The notes: generated by a model not told the origin, from the letters alone. Positions 17,152 to 25,885 are shown, counted from the stretch's first letter. The stretch is DNA of 64,000 bases from CAVVKW01 sp963761705 (GCA_963761705.1 CAVXHK010000001.1:1922001-1986000), one strand, 5' to 3'. Translations and numbers: made by a program.

Positions 17152-18834
17152 TTCTTCTAATCTTGGTGGACTCTTTCTTAGGTGCCCCAGCAAAGATAGC
17201 CTGTTGAATCTGAGTCTTGGTCTTATGATCTTTAAAGTAGCGGTTAGTTGTAAACGTCTCATCAGCGGCCATCTCTTCCTTGACTAGTGTCCTGACAATA
17301 TTAATTGCGTCAGGGATCAGTCTGCGAGCTTCTGTTAGATCGTAGGGGGACTTGCCTCGCGCTTCGCAAAGCTGATACACAGCAAAAAGCACGTGATAAC
17401 CGCCATCGATTAAGAACAGAAGCGATAAATCAACATTCTCTTTCTTACGTATTTTTTTTGTATTTCTAGCTTCCTTATTTGGATCTGCTCATACAATCGC
17501 AAAGAAACCAAGAGCTGCTGGGTAGTAACCTCACTATTGAACACTGTGGCGTATAGATCTCGGAACACTCGCGCTCTGTCTTTTTTAGCAACCTCAGGCA
17601 ATCCATGCGAATATGCCAGATGTGACTGTCCGGCTGACAACGCATCGATGCGCTTGTCTCTAGCTTCATTTGAATGCTGGCGGGCCTTGCGTTCGTAAAA
17701 TATTCCTAGATCTCTAAACGATTCTTCGAGTTTCTTCTGAATGTCATCATTCGAATGAAGGTCTCGTGTGTTAATCGGAGTCTGGCTATTGGTTGCCTCT
17801 GCGATCTTAGATGTGATATCCCGACTCCGAGTTTCGTAAATTCGTCTGAGCACAAGTACATCCTCAAGCTTCGCTGGTTCTTTTAAGTGGGCTTCAAAAA
17901 GTGCATTTGAAGTCTGCCCCCCGTTTACAATTTGGACGTTCGTAAGTGCTATTTTTGGGCTCCGACGAGCGGGTTGATAGGAGAATGAGTCACATGTCAT
18001 CGTGATGCCATTGTTCAGATACCAAAATTCGGAGTTCTCATCTGAAAGTGCCGTCTCGTAGATCTTCTTATTTACAGCATTTCTTTTTGTTAGGTAGATG
18101 CGGACGTTGTCGTTGAACGCATCGTATCGAACCTTTTTATCGTCCTCTGGATCCGTAATGAGCTTGACGATTTCGTTTGCTTCAAAAGTGCATATCATTC
18201 CTCGAATATTTCCGTCGCTTCGTTCGAAGTAGTTCTTATCAACTGCTCTGAGCTCAGCATCGATCTTTGGTTTTTTTCGATCGAGAAACATTTGCACGAT
18301 CGAGTCTAGCGAATGGTGATGCACTTCAAAGGAGGTGTAGTCTTCAAGGGACTCCGCAACTCGTGCTTGATGTGTTTTTACCATTGCCTTCGTATTTCCA
18401 CAAAAATGCACATGAAACGTTGGGTTGGGTCTTTCGAGAGCAGTCCAGATTTCCTGAACCTTGGTCCAGAGTATCGGGTTGCACGTTCGCTCCATTCCGT
18501 TGCTTTCGTTTAGTAGATCGGCGCAGAAGGATAGGATTTTATCAATTTCGTTCGAAGGGAAGTTGTTCTTAGCTTTGTCAAATATTGCTACATGTTTGAA
18601 TTGGAAAAGGTGGATGTCATTACAATCCTCTCGATCATCGACAAACACCGCATCTACACCGCGGTCATCGCTCCCGTCCGTGATGCTGTCGGTGATCTCC
18701 TCGGGAGAGAGAGCAAGCAGATATTCCAGAGCTATATGCGAGAAAGCCTTCTTTTCCGTTGTGGCATAGTCGGATTCACCGACGTAGGCTTTGCATTTTT
18801 GCACGAGAGCATTCCAATCGATGAGTGTTGTCAT
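17129..18834 (-). CDS. AIPR-type abortive-infection protein, split by a frameshift in an A8 run
   Basis: The first frame (18834 to 17410, 474 codons) matches AIPR (PF10592) phage-resistance proteins: RGVDAVFVDD, the FWYLNNGITMTCD motif near residue 270, and IVNGGQTSNALFEAH. The frame then stops after a run of eight A on the coding strand (T run at 17452-17459). Shifting by -1 there continues as RKKENVDLSLLFLIDGGYHV and joins the second frame (17392 to 17129), which gives the family-typical C-terminus and a total near 570 residues. The break may be transcriptional or ribosomal slippage, a real mutation, or a sequencing error. AIPR proteins are linked to abortive infection. The ATG lies about 16 bases after the attC core, as expected for a cassette. 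Confidence 0.82.
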
Positions 18835-18849
18835 GGTTGTATTTTTTTT

Positions 18850-18974
18850 CCCGAACGTCGAAGTCCTTCTACACCTGCCAAGGGGCGAGGCTTCGACCGT
18901 GGGTTGAAGGTTGAATGGTCATAACGAACTGAATTCACCTTGGTGTAGGACTTAAGAGTGACGCCTTGTTATGC
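18850..18974 (-). repeat. attC-like recombination site 2
   Basis: Read on the minus strand: GCATAAC (R''), spacer AAGGC, GTC, then AAGTCCTACACCAAGG, a variable loop, CCTTGGCAGGTGTAG with AAGGACTTCGAC, and GTTCGGG (R'). The two arms pair with two short bulges, the normal form of an attC bottom-strand hairpin. GTTCGGG is the exact complement of the R'' of site 1, so the AIPR cassette starts and ends with matching heptamers. Confidence 0.87.
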
Positions 18975-18981
18975 ATTTGTC

Positions 18982-20028
18982 TCATCTTGGGAGAGACATG
19001 AGGAATTCGTCAACCCATTCGAAAAGACGGTCTGAAGGATCATCGCCCTGCTCCCTCATATGAAGCATTTCGCAGATCTTCTCGTCGTCCAAGACAAGGA
19101 GAAGTTTCCCACTTTCCCTCATAGCTCCCTGAGCCATCTTGATCGCATTTGCGTGGGCGCCCTTACGTGAAAAGATTATCGCCACACGACGCAACGCCCT
19201 CTCAAGCAAATACTTCTCCGTTGTCAGTATCTGCCCCTGCTTGATGAAACCGACGTAGTTCTTGAATTCGAATAAAACATATCGACTATCGAGATCCTCA
19301 ATAAGAAATCTCCAGAATTCGGTGGCCGGCTTAATCCTGCAGATATAGTCGAACCGATTCAGTCCATCATCCGTTCGTTTCTGCGTATGCCAGCCATGAA
19401 GATCGCCAGGAAAGAGATAGCGGAGAATGTTATCGCAAAGTTCTTCATAAGCGCTCCATGCCTTCTTCCCCTTCTTCAGTACTTTCAGTTCGTTGCATAA
19501 GTCCGTCCCCCGAGTATCAACCGCTGGCTGCGCTGGACGATTTGGATCGGGGCTCGGCAGTTGCGCAACGCTTCGCCCTCCAGTCTTTTCCTCGCCGGCT
19601 GGGGGTTCTTCAAGGAGAGCCGACAGCCTGTCTTGAAGTTCTGGAGCATTTGCGCACCAAACGAACAAATCCGTTCGATCAACAAAAACGATGCCATATT
19701 CCTGCTCAAGACGCAGTCGTTGTTCAGGGAGCAGGTCTGAGGATACAATCAGCATGCCTCTCTTGAGGTTGGATGATTGTTCGATCGCTTGAATGAGCTT
19801 TGCCGCGGCCGATCGAAGGAGTGATATCTGCGCTTTTCTTGTGCGGTAGAACTTTAATTCCACTGCCCAATCTTGGTCGGCAAGTGAGATCCAGAAGTCG
19901 AATCCGCGATCTGGTCCCGAGGTACGCTCCCGATCTACTCCGAAGCCGTTCGCTTTGAGCAATGCGACTACTAGATCCTCGAACTCAAAGGCTATTCGGA
20001 TGAAGTGGGACATCGGCTCTTTCTGCAT
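18982..20028 (-). CDS. Protein with two PD-(D/E)XK nuclease-like domains (integron cassette gene)
   Basis: 348 residues. The N-terminal part resembles Mrr-type restriction endonuclease domains: GPDRGFDFWISLADQDWAVELKFYR carries the Asp and the E-x-K of the nuclease core (about residues 38-60). The C-terminal part (LCDNILRYLFPG, then RFDYICRI and YVLFEFKNYVG) repeats the pattern with D and E-x-K near residues 235-265. The start may be the ATG at 20028 or at 20013 (MSHFIRIAFEFEDL). The gene lies in an attC-bounded cassette next to the AIPR cassette. A role in defence against foreign DNA is inferred. Confidence 0.75.
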   Translation of the reverse strand: MQKEPMSHFIRIAFEFEDLVVALLKANGFGVDRERTSGPDRGFDFWISLADQDWAVELKFYRTRKAQISLLRSAAAKLIQAIEQSSNLKRGMLIVSSDLLPEQRLRLEQEYGIVFVDRTDLFVWCANAPELQDRLSALLEEPPAGEEKTGGRSVAQLPSPDPNRPAQPAVDTRGTDLCNELKVLKKGKKAWSAYEELCDNILRYLFPGDLHGWHTQKRTDDGLNRFDYICRIKPATEFWRFLIEDLDSRYVLFEFKNYVGFIKQGQILTTEKYLLERALRRVAIIFSRKGAHANAIKMAQGAMRESGKLLLVLDDEKICEMLHMREQGDDPSDRLFEWVDEFLMSLPR

Positions 20029-20120
20029 AAGTTTAGAAGTTTGGCGCGGCGGGTGAATGGCGTCCAGAGAGAAGCGAACTAGAGGCGTTGTTCGCTGTTG
20101 CCGCCACTGACTTGTTAGCT
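20025..20120 (-). repeat. attC-like recombination site 3 (degenerate)
   Basis: Minus-strand reading: AGCTAAC (R''), spacer AAGTC, AGTGGCGGC, a loop, GCCGCGCCA, then TTATGC preceded by C instead of G. The pairing is weaker than in sites 1 and 2. However, TTATGC here is the complement of the R'' (GCATAAC) of site 2, exactly the relation expected between the two ends of one cassette, so this is probably the recombined boundary of the nuclease cassette. Confidence 0.6.
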
Positions 20121-20150
20121 ATCTTCGATTCCTTCAAAAGGGTCTGTCCT

Positions 20151-20423
20151 TTATATTGACACATTCTGCCGGTTGCTTTGGCTGTCGGCGTCGGCAACGT
20201 GATTCGCCACCGGTGGGTTCCACGCGGTCCCGTAGATGCGCTCGAAGAGGAGTTTTCGACGGCGCTCTTCGGAAAGGTCTTTCGGAAAGGATGCGCAGAT
20301 CATCTCTCGCGCCGCGTCGAACATGCGGGAGCCCATTTCGAACCGCTCGGCTCCGGAGCGGGCCATCAATCGTTCGCGGACCATGGCGGCGATCTCGGGC
20401 GGGGTGTCGCTCAGCTCTGGCAT
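20151..20423 (-). CDS. Small helical protein, partner of nucleotidyltransferase
   Basis: About 90 residues from MPELSD (20423); a GTG at 20432 is an alternative. The core SGAERFEMGSRMFDAARE and the FPKDLSEERRRK segment correspond to the small protein at 13676-13876. The start overlaps the end of the nucleotidyltransferase gene by 13 bases. The C-terminal 25 residues are low in hydrophobics and probably unstructured. Function unknown. Confidence 0.65.
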   Translation of the reverse strand: MPELSDTPPEIAAMVRERLMARSGAERFEMGSRMFDAAREMICASFPKDLSEERRRKLLFERIYGTAWNPPVANHVADADSQSNRQNVSI

Positions 20424-20950
20424 GATCGCCACAGGCTATCGACACCGAGCGGTTGCGCCCAGCGTTTGATGATTGAGTCATCGTATCCGCTGGCGATGAG
20501 GTTGCGGACGTCCTGAAGCTGGCGGTCGGATTCTGAATCTTTAGCCCAGACGAGTTTGGAAAGGATGAGGTCCTCTTTGCTGACGATCCACGTTTCGAAA
20601 TCGGTAACCGTGATTTGTTGGCGTCGCTGGAATTCTTCGCGGCGGTAGGGTGTCGATTTCCGGACGATGCAGTCCACTTTGATCACGCTTTCATTGTGGA
20701 TCAGATTGAACATCCACTCGTCGCGGATGGATTCGGCGACGGCGTCGGGTGAGACGTAGTAGTCTGGATCGAACAAACGAACGATGGTTTCTGCGTTCGA
20801 CGGAACGAGCGCGACAACGATGTCGATGTCACGGGTCATGCGCGGTTCGGCGTAGTAGTTCATCGCCATTGAGCCGGTGAGCATGTAGGCGATGCCGGCC
20901 GCGCTGAGTTTCTGGGAAACGTCGCGGACGATATCGAGCTCGGATAGCAT
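20411..20950 (-). CDS. Nucleotidyltransferase-fold protein (AbiEii/MNT-like)
   Basis: 179 residues. The motif MLTGSMAMNYYAEPR followed by TRDIDIVVAL gives the GS and D-x-D pattern (about residues 26-43), as in the protein at 13129. The C-terminal region has VSKEDLILSKLVWAKDSESDRQLQDVRNL split across two segments, typical of AbiEii-like or minor nucleotidyltransferase proteins, in which a conserved Lys follows. It is followed by the overlapping small gene at 20151. It sits directly outside the attC array and might once have been a cassette, but no matching core site is found upstream of it. Confidence 0.75.
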   Translation of the reverse strand: MLSELDIVRDVSQKLSAAGIAYMLTGSMAMNYYAEPRMTRDIDIVVALVPSNAETIVRLFDPDYYVSPDAVAESIRDEWMFNLIHNESVIKVDCIVRKSTPYRREEFQRRQQITVTDFETWIVSKEDLILSKLVWAKDSESDRQLQDVRNLIASGYDDSIIKRWAQPLGVDSLWRSCQS

Positions 20951-20960
20951 GGTGCGTCGC

Positions 20961-22345
20961 TTACGCGTGGTACTCCTGTAGGCTCTTCACTTCGAGCGTC
21001 TTCTCTTTCAGTGACCGGATGGCGGCGACGCTGGCTTGGGCGCCGCGGACGGTGGTCATGGTGGCGATGCGATTTGCTACGGCGAGGGAGCGGATTTTCA
21101 TCTCGTCGATCCGGGGTTGGGTGCCGGAGGGGGTGTTGATGATGAACTGGATCTCGCCGTTTTTGATCATGTCCAGGCAGTTCGGGCGGCCTTCGTTGAG
21201 GCGGAAGAGGTTTTCGGCTTTCACGCCGGCTGCGGCGAGGGCGGCTTGGGTGCCGGCGGTCGCGTAGAGCGTGAAGCCGAGTTCGGCGAACTCCTTGGCG
21301 ACCGGGATGATGGCGGGTTTGTCGCTGTCGCGGACGCTGAGGAAGACGTTGCCGCTCTCGGGGAGGGCGGGCTGGGCGGACATCTGGGCTTTCGCGTAGG
21401 CGAGGCCGAAGTCGGCGTCGATGCCCATGACTTCGCCGGTGGATCGCATTTCCGGTCCGAGGGTGATGTCGGTGCCGGGGAATTTGATGAACGGGAAGAC
21501 GGCTTCCTTCACGCTGAAGTGGGTCGGGATGATTTCTTCGAGGAAGCGGTCGATGAGGACGGGGCGCTCGGGTGAGGCTTCGACGGCGGTGTTGAGGTAT
21601 TGGCGGAGATTGGACTCGGTGTAGACGATTTCCATGGCGCGGCCGCCGAGGACGAAGGAGGGGCGGACGAGGACGGGGTAGCCGACGCGGTTGGCGACGG
21701 CGACGGCTTCGTCTTCGTTCGTGGCGGTGGCGCCGATGGTTTGTTGAAGGCCGAGCTTGTCCAGCATGGCGGCGAAGAATTTGCGGTCCTCGGCTTTTTC
21801 GATGCTGGCGGGCTGGGTGCCGATGATGGTGCAGCCGTTGGTCTGGAGGTCGGCGGCGAGGTTGAGCGGGGTCTGGCCGCCGAACTGGACGATGACGGCG
21901 TCGCACGCTTCGGCCTCGTAGATGTTGAGGACGTCTTCGAGGGTGAGGGGTTCGAAGAAGAGCTTGTCCGAGGTGTCGTAGTCGGTGGAGACGGTCTCGG
22001 GGTTGCTGTTGACCATGATGGTCTCCCAGCCTTCGTCCTTGAGCGCGAAGGCGGCGTGGACGCAGCAGTAGTCGAACTCGATACCCTGGCCGATGCGGTT
22101 GGGGCCGCCGCCGAGGATCATGACCTTCTTTTTATCCGAGGCGCGGATTTCGTTTTCGTCGCCGTAGGTGCTGTAGAAGTAGGGCGTGTAGGCCTCGAAC
22201 TCGGCGGCGCAGGTGTCGACGAGGCGGTAGGTGGGGAGGAGGCCTTCGGACTTCCGGCGGGCGCGCATTTCGGCCTCCGGCTGATCGTTGCACATGAAGG
22301 CGAGCTGGCGGTCGGAGAAGCCGAGCTTCTTGAACTTCCGCAGGG
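20961..22345 (-). pseudogene. carB: Carbamoyl-phosphate synthase large subunit relic, doubly deleted
   Basis: The intact protein has about 1070 residues. Here similarity starts at about residue 470 (KFKKLGFSDRQLAF, near 22340), so the whole first synthetase half is absent, and upstream sequence is unrelated. In addition, at about 21533 the protein jumps from RFLEE to IIPTHFSVKEAVFPF: about 120-125 residues, including the E-x-N-P-R catalytic segment of the second ATP-grasp domain, are deleted in frame. The MGS-like regulatory C-terminus is retained. The frame is open for 444 codons from the first ATG (22295). The product cannot be a working carbamoyl-phosphate synthase; a true carB must lie elsewhere. 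Confidence 0.88.
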
Positions 22346-22445
22346 GCAGGCCGCTGGTGGTGACCAGTCGGGAGGTGCTGCGGGATCCGGGCTTGCCGGG
22401 AGTTTATTTGCGGCTTCCGGACTGGGCGTCGGAGGAAGTGCATTG
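22346..22445 (+). pseudogene. Unassigned plus-strand coding fragment
   Basis: Immediately upstream of the carB relic, the plus strand reads RPLVVTSREVLRDPGLP followed by a short tail ending ASEEVH and a TGA (22443-22445). It looks like the end of a protein gene, but no start is present: the frame opens inside carB. It suggests a rearrangement joint near 22345. No family is recognised. Confidence 0.35.
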
Positions 22446-22580
22446 AGGCCGGGGCCTTGCTTCGATCTGGTGTTGCCGGGGGGTGGTTTTCTGGAGGGCC
22501 GTTACCGGTTAGCGTCGGTTCTTCTTAACTACGGCTCGGGGTGAGCCTCGCCCTCCGGGGTTGGCGGGTTGCAGCGAGGG
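22446..22580. repeat. Repeat region downstream of fabH, matching 11137-11290
   Basis: The plus strand reads GTTACCGGTTAGCG, GGTTCTTCTTAACTACGG, then GAGCCTCGCCCTCCGGGGTTGG up to the fabH stop. The same order, complementary, is found at 11178-11270. It contains no gene. The central part yields the LLNYGS/GASPS false frame. Confidence 0.65.
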
Positions 22581-23597
22581 TCACCACTGGATGACGGAGC
22601 TGGCGAACGTGAGACCGCCGCCGAAGACGACGAGGAGGATGTAGTCACCTTCAACGAAACGGCCGGAGCGGTTGGCTTCGTCGAGGGCAATGGCGACGGC
22701 TGCGGCGGAGGTGTTGCCGTAGCGGTCGAGGTTGACCATGAACTTCTCGATGGGAATTTTCATCCGTTCGGAAAGCGCTTCGATGATGCGCATGTTCGCT
22801 TGGTGCGGGATGATGCAGGTGAGGTCGTCGATGGTGAGGTCGGCGGCATCGAGGGCGTGCCGGGCGGAGTGACTCATCGAGAGAACGGCTTGCTTGAAGG
22901 TCTCGCGTCCGTTCATGTGGAGCGTGTTGAGGCGCTCGTCCACGTTGTCTTTGGTGACCGGGATGGCGCAGCCGCCGCCGGGCATGTGGAGGATGTCGCC
23001 GTAGTTGCCGTCGCTGCCCATGTAGGTCGTGATGACGCCGTGGGAACCGGCGCGGTAGCGGAGGATGGCGGCACCGGCTCCGTCACCGAAGAGGACGCAG
23101 GTGTTGCGGTCGGTCCAATTCATGATGGAGGAGAGTTTGTCGGCTCCAATCACGAGGATCGTCTCGTAGGTGTGGTTGGCGATGAATTGCTGGGCAATCT
23201 CGACGCCATAGAGGAAGCCGGAGCAGGCGGCGGAGACGTCGAAGCAGGCGGCTTCCTTCGCGCCGAGGTGACGCTGAACGTGGCAGGCGGTGGAAGGGAA
23301 AAAGGTGTCGGGGGTGACGGTGGCGACAAGGATGAGGTCGATCTCGTGAGCCGTGATCCCGGCTTGTTCCATGGCACGCTCGGCGGCCTTGGCGGCCAGG
23401 TGGCTGGTGTGTTCGCCTTCGGCGGCGATGCGGCGCTCTTTGATGCCGGTGCGGGAGGTGATCCATTCGTCGTTGGTGTCGACGAGTTTTTCGAGTTCGG
23501 CGTTGGTGAGGATGCGTTCGGGGACGTAACTGCCGGTGCCGATGATGGAGACCGTGCGGTTAGGCTGCTGGGTCCGGGTCCGAGGAGACTTTTTCAT
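22581..23597 (-). CDS. fabH: 3-oxoacyl-[acyl-carrier-protein] synthase III
   Basis: 338 residues. It condenses acetyl-CoA with malonyl-ACP to start fatty acid synthesis. The catalytic triad is present: Cys125 in VSAACSGFLYG, His265 in IPHQANMRI and Asn295 in YGNTSAA. The C-terminus GGGLTFASSVIQW is typical. The start overlaps the end of plsX by 38 bases, and the gene belongs to the rpmF-plsX-fabH group that is conserved across bacteria, linking ribosome production and lipid synthesis. Confidence 0.97.
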   Translation of the reverse strand: MKKSPRTRTQQPNRTVSIIGTGSYVPERILTNAELEKLVDTNDEWITSRTGIKERRIAAEGEHTSHLAAKAAERAMEQAGITAHEIDLILVATVTPDTFFPSTACHVQRHLGAKEAACFDVSAACSGFLYGVEIAQQFIANHTYETILVIGADKLSSIMNWTDRNTCVLFGDGAGAAILRYRAGSHGVITTYMGSDGNYGDILHMPGGGCAIPVTKDNVDERLNTLHMNGRETFKQAVLSMSHSARHALDAADLTIDDLTCIIPHQANMRIIEALSERMKIPIEKFMVNLDRYGNTSAAAVAIALDEANRSGRFVEGDYILLVVFGGGLTFASSVIQW

Positions 23598-24591
23598 TAA
23601 ACTGCTTGATCGCCTCGACGATGCGAGGATTGACCTTTCGGTCGACGAACTCGCAGCCTACCCGAATGGCGTTTTTAATGGCAAGGGCGGTGCTGGACCC
23701 GTGGGCGATGATGGCGACGCCGTTGACCCCAACGAGCGGGCTGCCACCGTAGGTCTCGTAGTTCGTCTTGTCGCGGATGGCCATGAAGGCGTCCTTCGCG
23801 AGGACGGCGCCCAGCTTCCGCTTGGGGTTGGCCATGAGTTCGTGCTTGAGCCAGCGGAACACGGCGGACGCGGTGGCCTCGCAGGTCTTGAGGACAACGT
23901 TGCCGGTGAATCCGTCGCAAAGGACGACTTCGACGGGATTCTGGAAGAGGTCGTGGCCCTCCACGTTACCGCGGAAGTTGAGGGAGCTTTTCCGGAGGAG
24001 TTTGAAGATTTCTTTGGTGAACTCGCTGCCTTTGGCGTCCTCGCTGCCGATGGACATGAGGCCAACGGAGGGGTTTTCGAAGCCGAGGACGTGCTTCGAG
24101 AGGACGGTGCCCATGATGGCGTATTGCAGCATGTGGATGGGGCGGGCGTCGACGTTGGCTCCGGCGTCGATGAGGATGCAGACGTTGGATTCCGTTGGGA
24201 GGTAGGAACCGATGCCGGGGCGTTCCACGCCTTCGAGGGTCCGAAGCTTGATCGTGGTGGCGGCGACCATCGCGCCGGTGTTGCCGGCGGAGACAACGGC
24301 ATCGGCGTCGCCGGATTTGACGAGGTCGACGGCGCGGGAGAGGGAGCTGTCTTTTTTGCGGCGGACCGCTTCGACCGGGTGGTCGGACATTTCCACGACC
24401 TGCGTGGTGTGGACGATCTTCAGCCGGGGGTCGGTGCAGCCGGTGCGGGTGATCTCCGCGCGGAGGGCGGTTTCATCGCCGGTGAGGAAGAGGGTCTTGA
24501 GCTTCGGGAACTCGCGGAGGGCCATGCAGGCTCCTTCGACGGTGTTGCGCGGGGCGTGGTCGCCGCCCATTGCATCGAGGGCAACGTTCAT
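23560..24591 (-). CDS. plsX: Phosphate acyltransferase PlsX
   Basis: 343 residues. It converts acyl-ACP to acyl-phosphate, the donor for glycerol-3-phosphate acylation in phospholipid synthesis. The N-terminal MNVALDAMGGDHAPRNTVEG and the VSAGNTGAMVA motif are characteristic. The gene follows rpmF by about 120 bases and overlaps fabH. Confidence 0.97.
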   Translation of the reverse strand: MNVALDAMGGDHAPRNTVEGACMALREFPKLKTLFLTGDETALRAEITRTGCTDPRLKIVHTTQVVEMSDHPVEAVRRKKDSSLSRAVDLVKSGDADAVVSAGNTGAMVAATTIKLRTLEGVERPGIGSYLPTESNVCILIDAGANVDARPIHMLQYAIMGTVLSKHVLGFENPSVGLMSIGSEDAKGSEFTKEIFKLLRKSSLNFRGNVEGHDLFQNPVEVVLCDGFTGNVVLKTCEATASAVFRWLKHELMANPKRKLGAVLAKDAFMAIRDKTNYETYGGSPLVGVNGVAIIAHGSSTALAIKNAIRVGCEFVDRKVNPRIVEAIKQFNEKVSSDPDPAA

Positions 24592-24712
24592 TGGGCGGGG
24601 CTCAATGCTTGGGAAGTGGCGCTTCGCGCGTGGGTTGGACCGGCGATCACCATTCGCCGATCCCTGAGAAGTTCATTCGGACGTCGGCGGCAGGCAGCGG
24701 CCGCTCCTTGGA

Positions 24713-24895
24713 TTACAAAGCGTCGATGGTGAGGACTTGGCGTCCCTTGTAGTAACCGCAGCTTGGGCAGGCGATGTGGGACAGGACTGGAGCGGCACAC
24801 TGGGTGCATTTGCTCAACTGGGGGGCGTGCCAGCGGTTCGCGGCCTTGCGGCTGCGGAGCTTCATTTTGGAGACTTTGCGTTTCGGAACTGCCAT
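24713..24895 (-). CDS. rpmF: 50S ribosomal protein L32
   Basis: 60 residues: MAVPKRKVSKMKLRSRKAAN at the N-terminus and a zinc-ribbon C-x2-C ... C-x2-C pattern (CTQC and CPSCG). Start at the ATG of 24895. Its position between yceD and plsX is the conserved arrangement. Confidence 0.97.
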   Translation of the reverse strand: MAVPKRKVSKMKLRSRKAANRWHAPQLSKCTQCAAPVLSHIACPSCGYYKGRQVLTIDAL

Positions 24896-24925
24896 GGGAT
24901 CGGGCTTGGTGGGCCGAGTTGATTA

Positions 24926-25399
24926 TTACTTCGATTTGAATTGGTCAAGGACGTTCCACGCGTCGGACCGATCGACCGGCTCGTCGGCGAGCGGGGCCTG
25001 CGGTGCGGTGCGGAACGTCGCGGAACATTCGCGGTTTCCATCGACGTCGCATCGGGGATGCGACGGCAAGAGGAGGAGAATATCCTCGCGAAGTTCGTCG
25101 GTCAAGTCCACGAGTTCGCGTCCGTCCGCTTCTTTGTGAATCGCCAGATCGGGGATTTCGAGGCTGGAGGAGAAGTCTTCGAGGCACTTGACGCACTTGG
25201 AGACCAGATCGATGGCGGCGTAGCCGAGGCCGTAGATGTCGCCGCCCGAGAGGGAAATCTCGACGGAGAATCGGATTGGCGACGTGGAGGACCATTCCGT
25301 CTGTTCCAGGTTGAGGATGGCGGGATCAAGATCGCCAGAGACTTGGGTCGAGCCGTCGTGAGGGATGTGGGCGCGGTGGGCCTGGAGGCGAGTCAGCAT
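24926..25399 (-). CDS. yceD: YceD family protein (DUF177)
   Basis: 157 residues. The KCVKCLEDFSSSLEIPDLAI segment carries the paired Cys of DUF177, and the LVDLTDELREDILLLLPSHPRC segment with a later Cys completes the zinc-ribbon-like pattern. The family is found upstream of rpmF in most bacteria and is linked to 23S rRNA accumulation in plants and bacteria. It is 30 bases from rpmF and 3 bases from coaD, so the genes are likely co-transcribed. Confidence 0.88.
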   Translation of the reverse strand: MLTRLQAHRAHIPHDGSTQVSGDLDPAILNLEQTEWSSTSPIRFSVEISLSGGDIYGLGYAAIDLVSKCVKCLEDFSSSLEIPDLAIHKEADGRELVDLTDELREDILLLLPSHPRCDVDGNRECSATFRTAPQAPLADEPVDRSDAWNVLDQFKSK

Positions 25400-25402
25400 G
25401 CT

Positions 25403-25885
25403 CTAAATATTGCGGGCTTGGAGGGACTGCGCAACCGCTGCGGGAACGAATGCGCTGACGTCGCCCCCTAGCCGGGCGACTTCTTTGACGATGCGGGAGC
25501 TGATGAAGGTGCAGTCTTCCTTGGGGGTGAGGAAGACGGTCTCGAGACGCGCATCGAGGCGGCGGTTCATGAGCGCCATTTGAAATTCGAACTCGAAATC
25601 GGAGACGGCGCGGAGGCCACGAATGACGGTGAAAGTGTTTTCGCGCTGGGCGAGGTTGATGAGAAGATCGTCGAACGGGAGGACGGTCACGTTGGCGGTG
25701 GCGGGGACGGAGTCACGGATCATGGCCGCGCGCTCCTCCACGCTGAAGAGGGGGGCTTTCGAATCGCTGGCAGCGACGGCGACGATCAGGTGGTCGAACA
25801 TTGCAAGGGCTCGCTCGATGATGTCGAGGTGCCCGAAGGTGATGGGGTCGAAGCTGCCGGGATAGATGGCTCGATCGACACTCAT
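25403..25885 (-). CDS. coaD: Pantetheine-phosphate adenylyltransferase
   Basis: The frame opens at 25969, but the family start is the ATG at 25885 (MSVDRAIYPGSFDPITFGHL), giving 160 residues, the usual length. The nucleotidylyltransferase signature TFGH (T/HxGH) and the C-terminal ISSR motif are intact. It adenylates 4'-phosphopantetheine in coenzyme A synthesis. Confidence 0.96.
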   Translation of the reverse strand: MSVDRAIYPGSFDPITFGHLDIIERALAMFDHLIVAVAASDSKAPLFSVEERAAMIRDSVPATANVTVLPFDDLLINLAQRENTFTVIRGLRAVSDFEFEFQMALMNRRLDARLETVFLTPKEDCTFISSRIVKEVARLGGDVSAFVPAAVAQSLQARNI

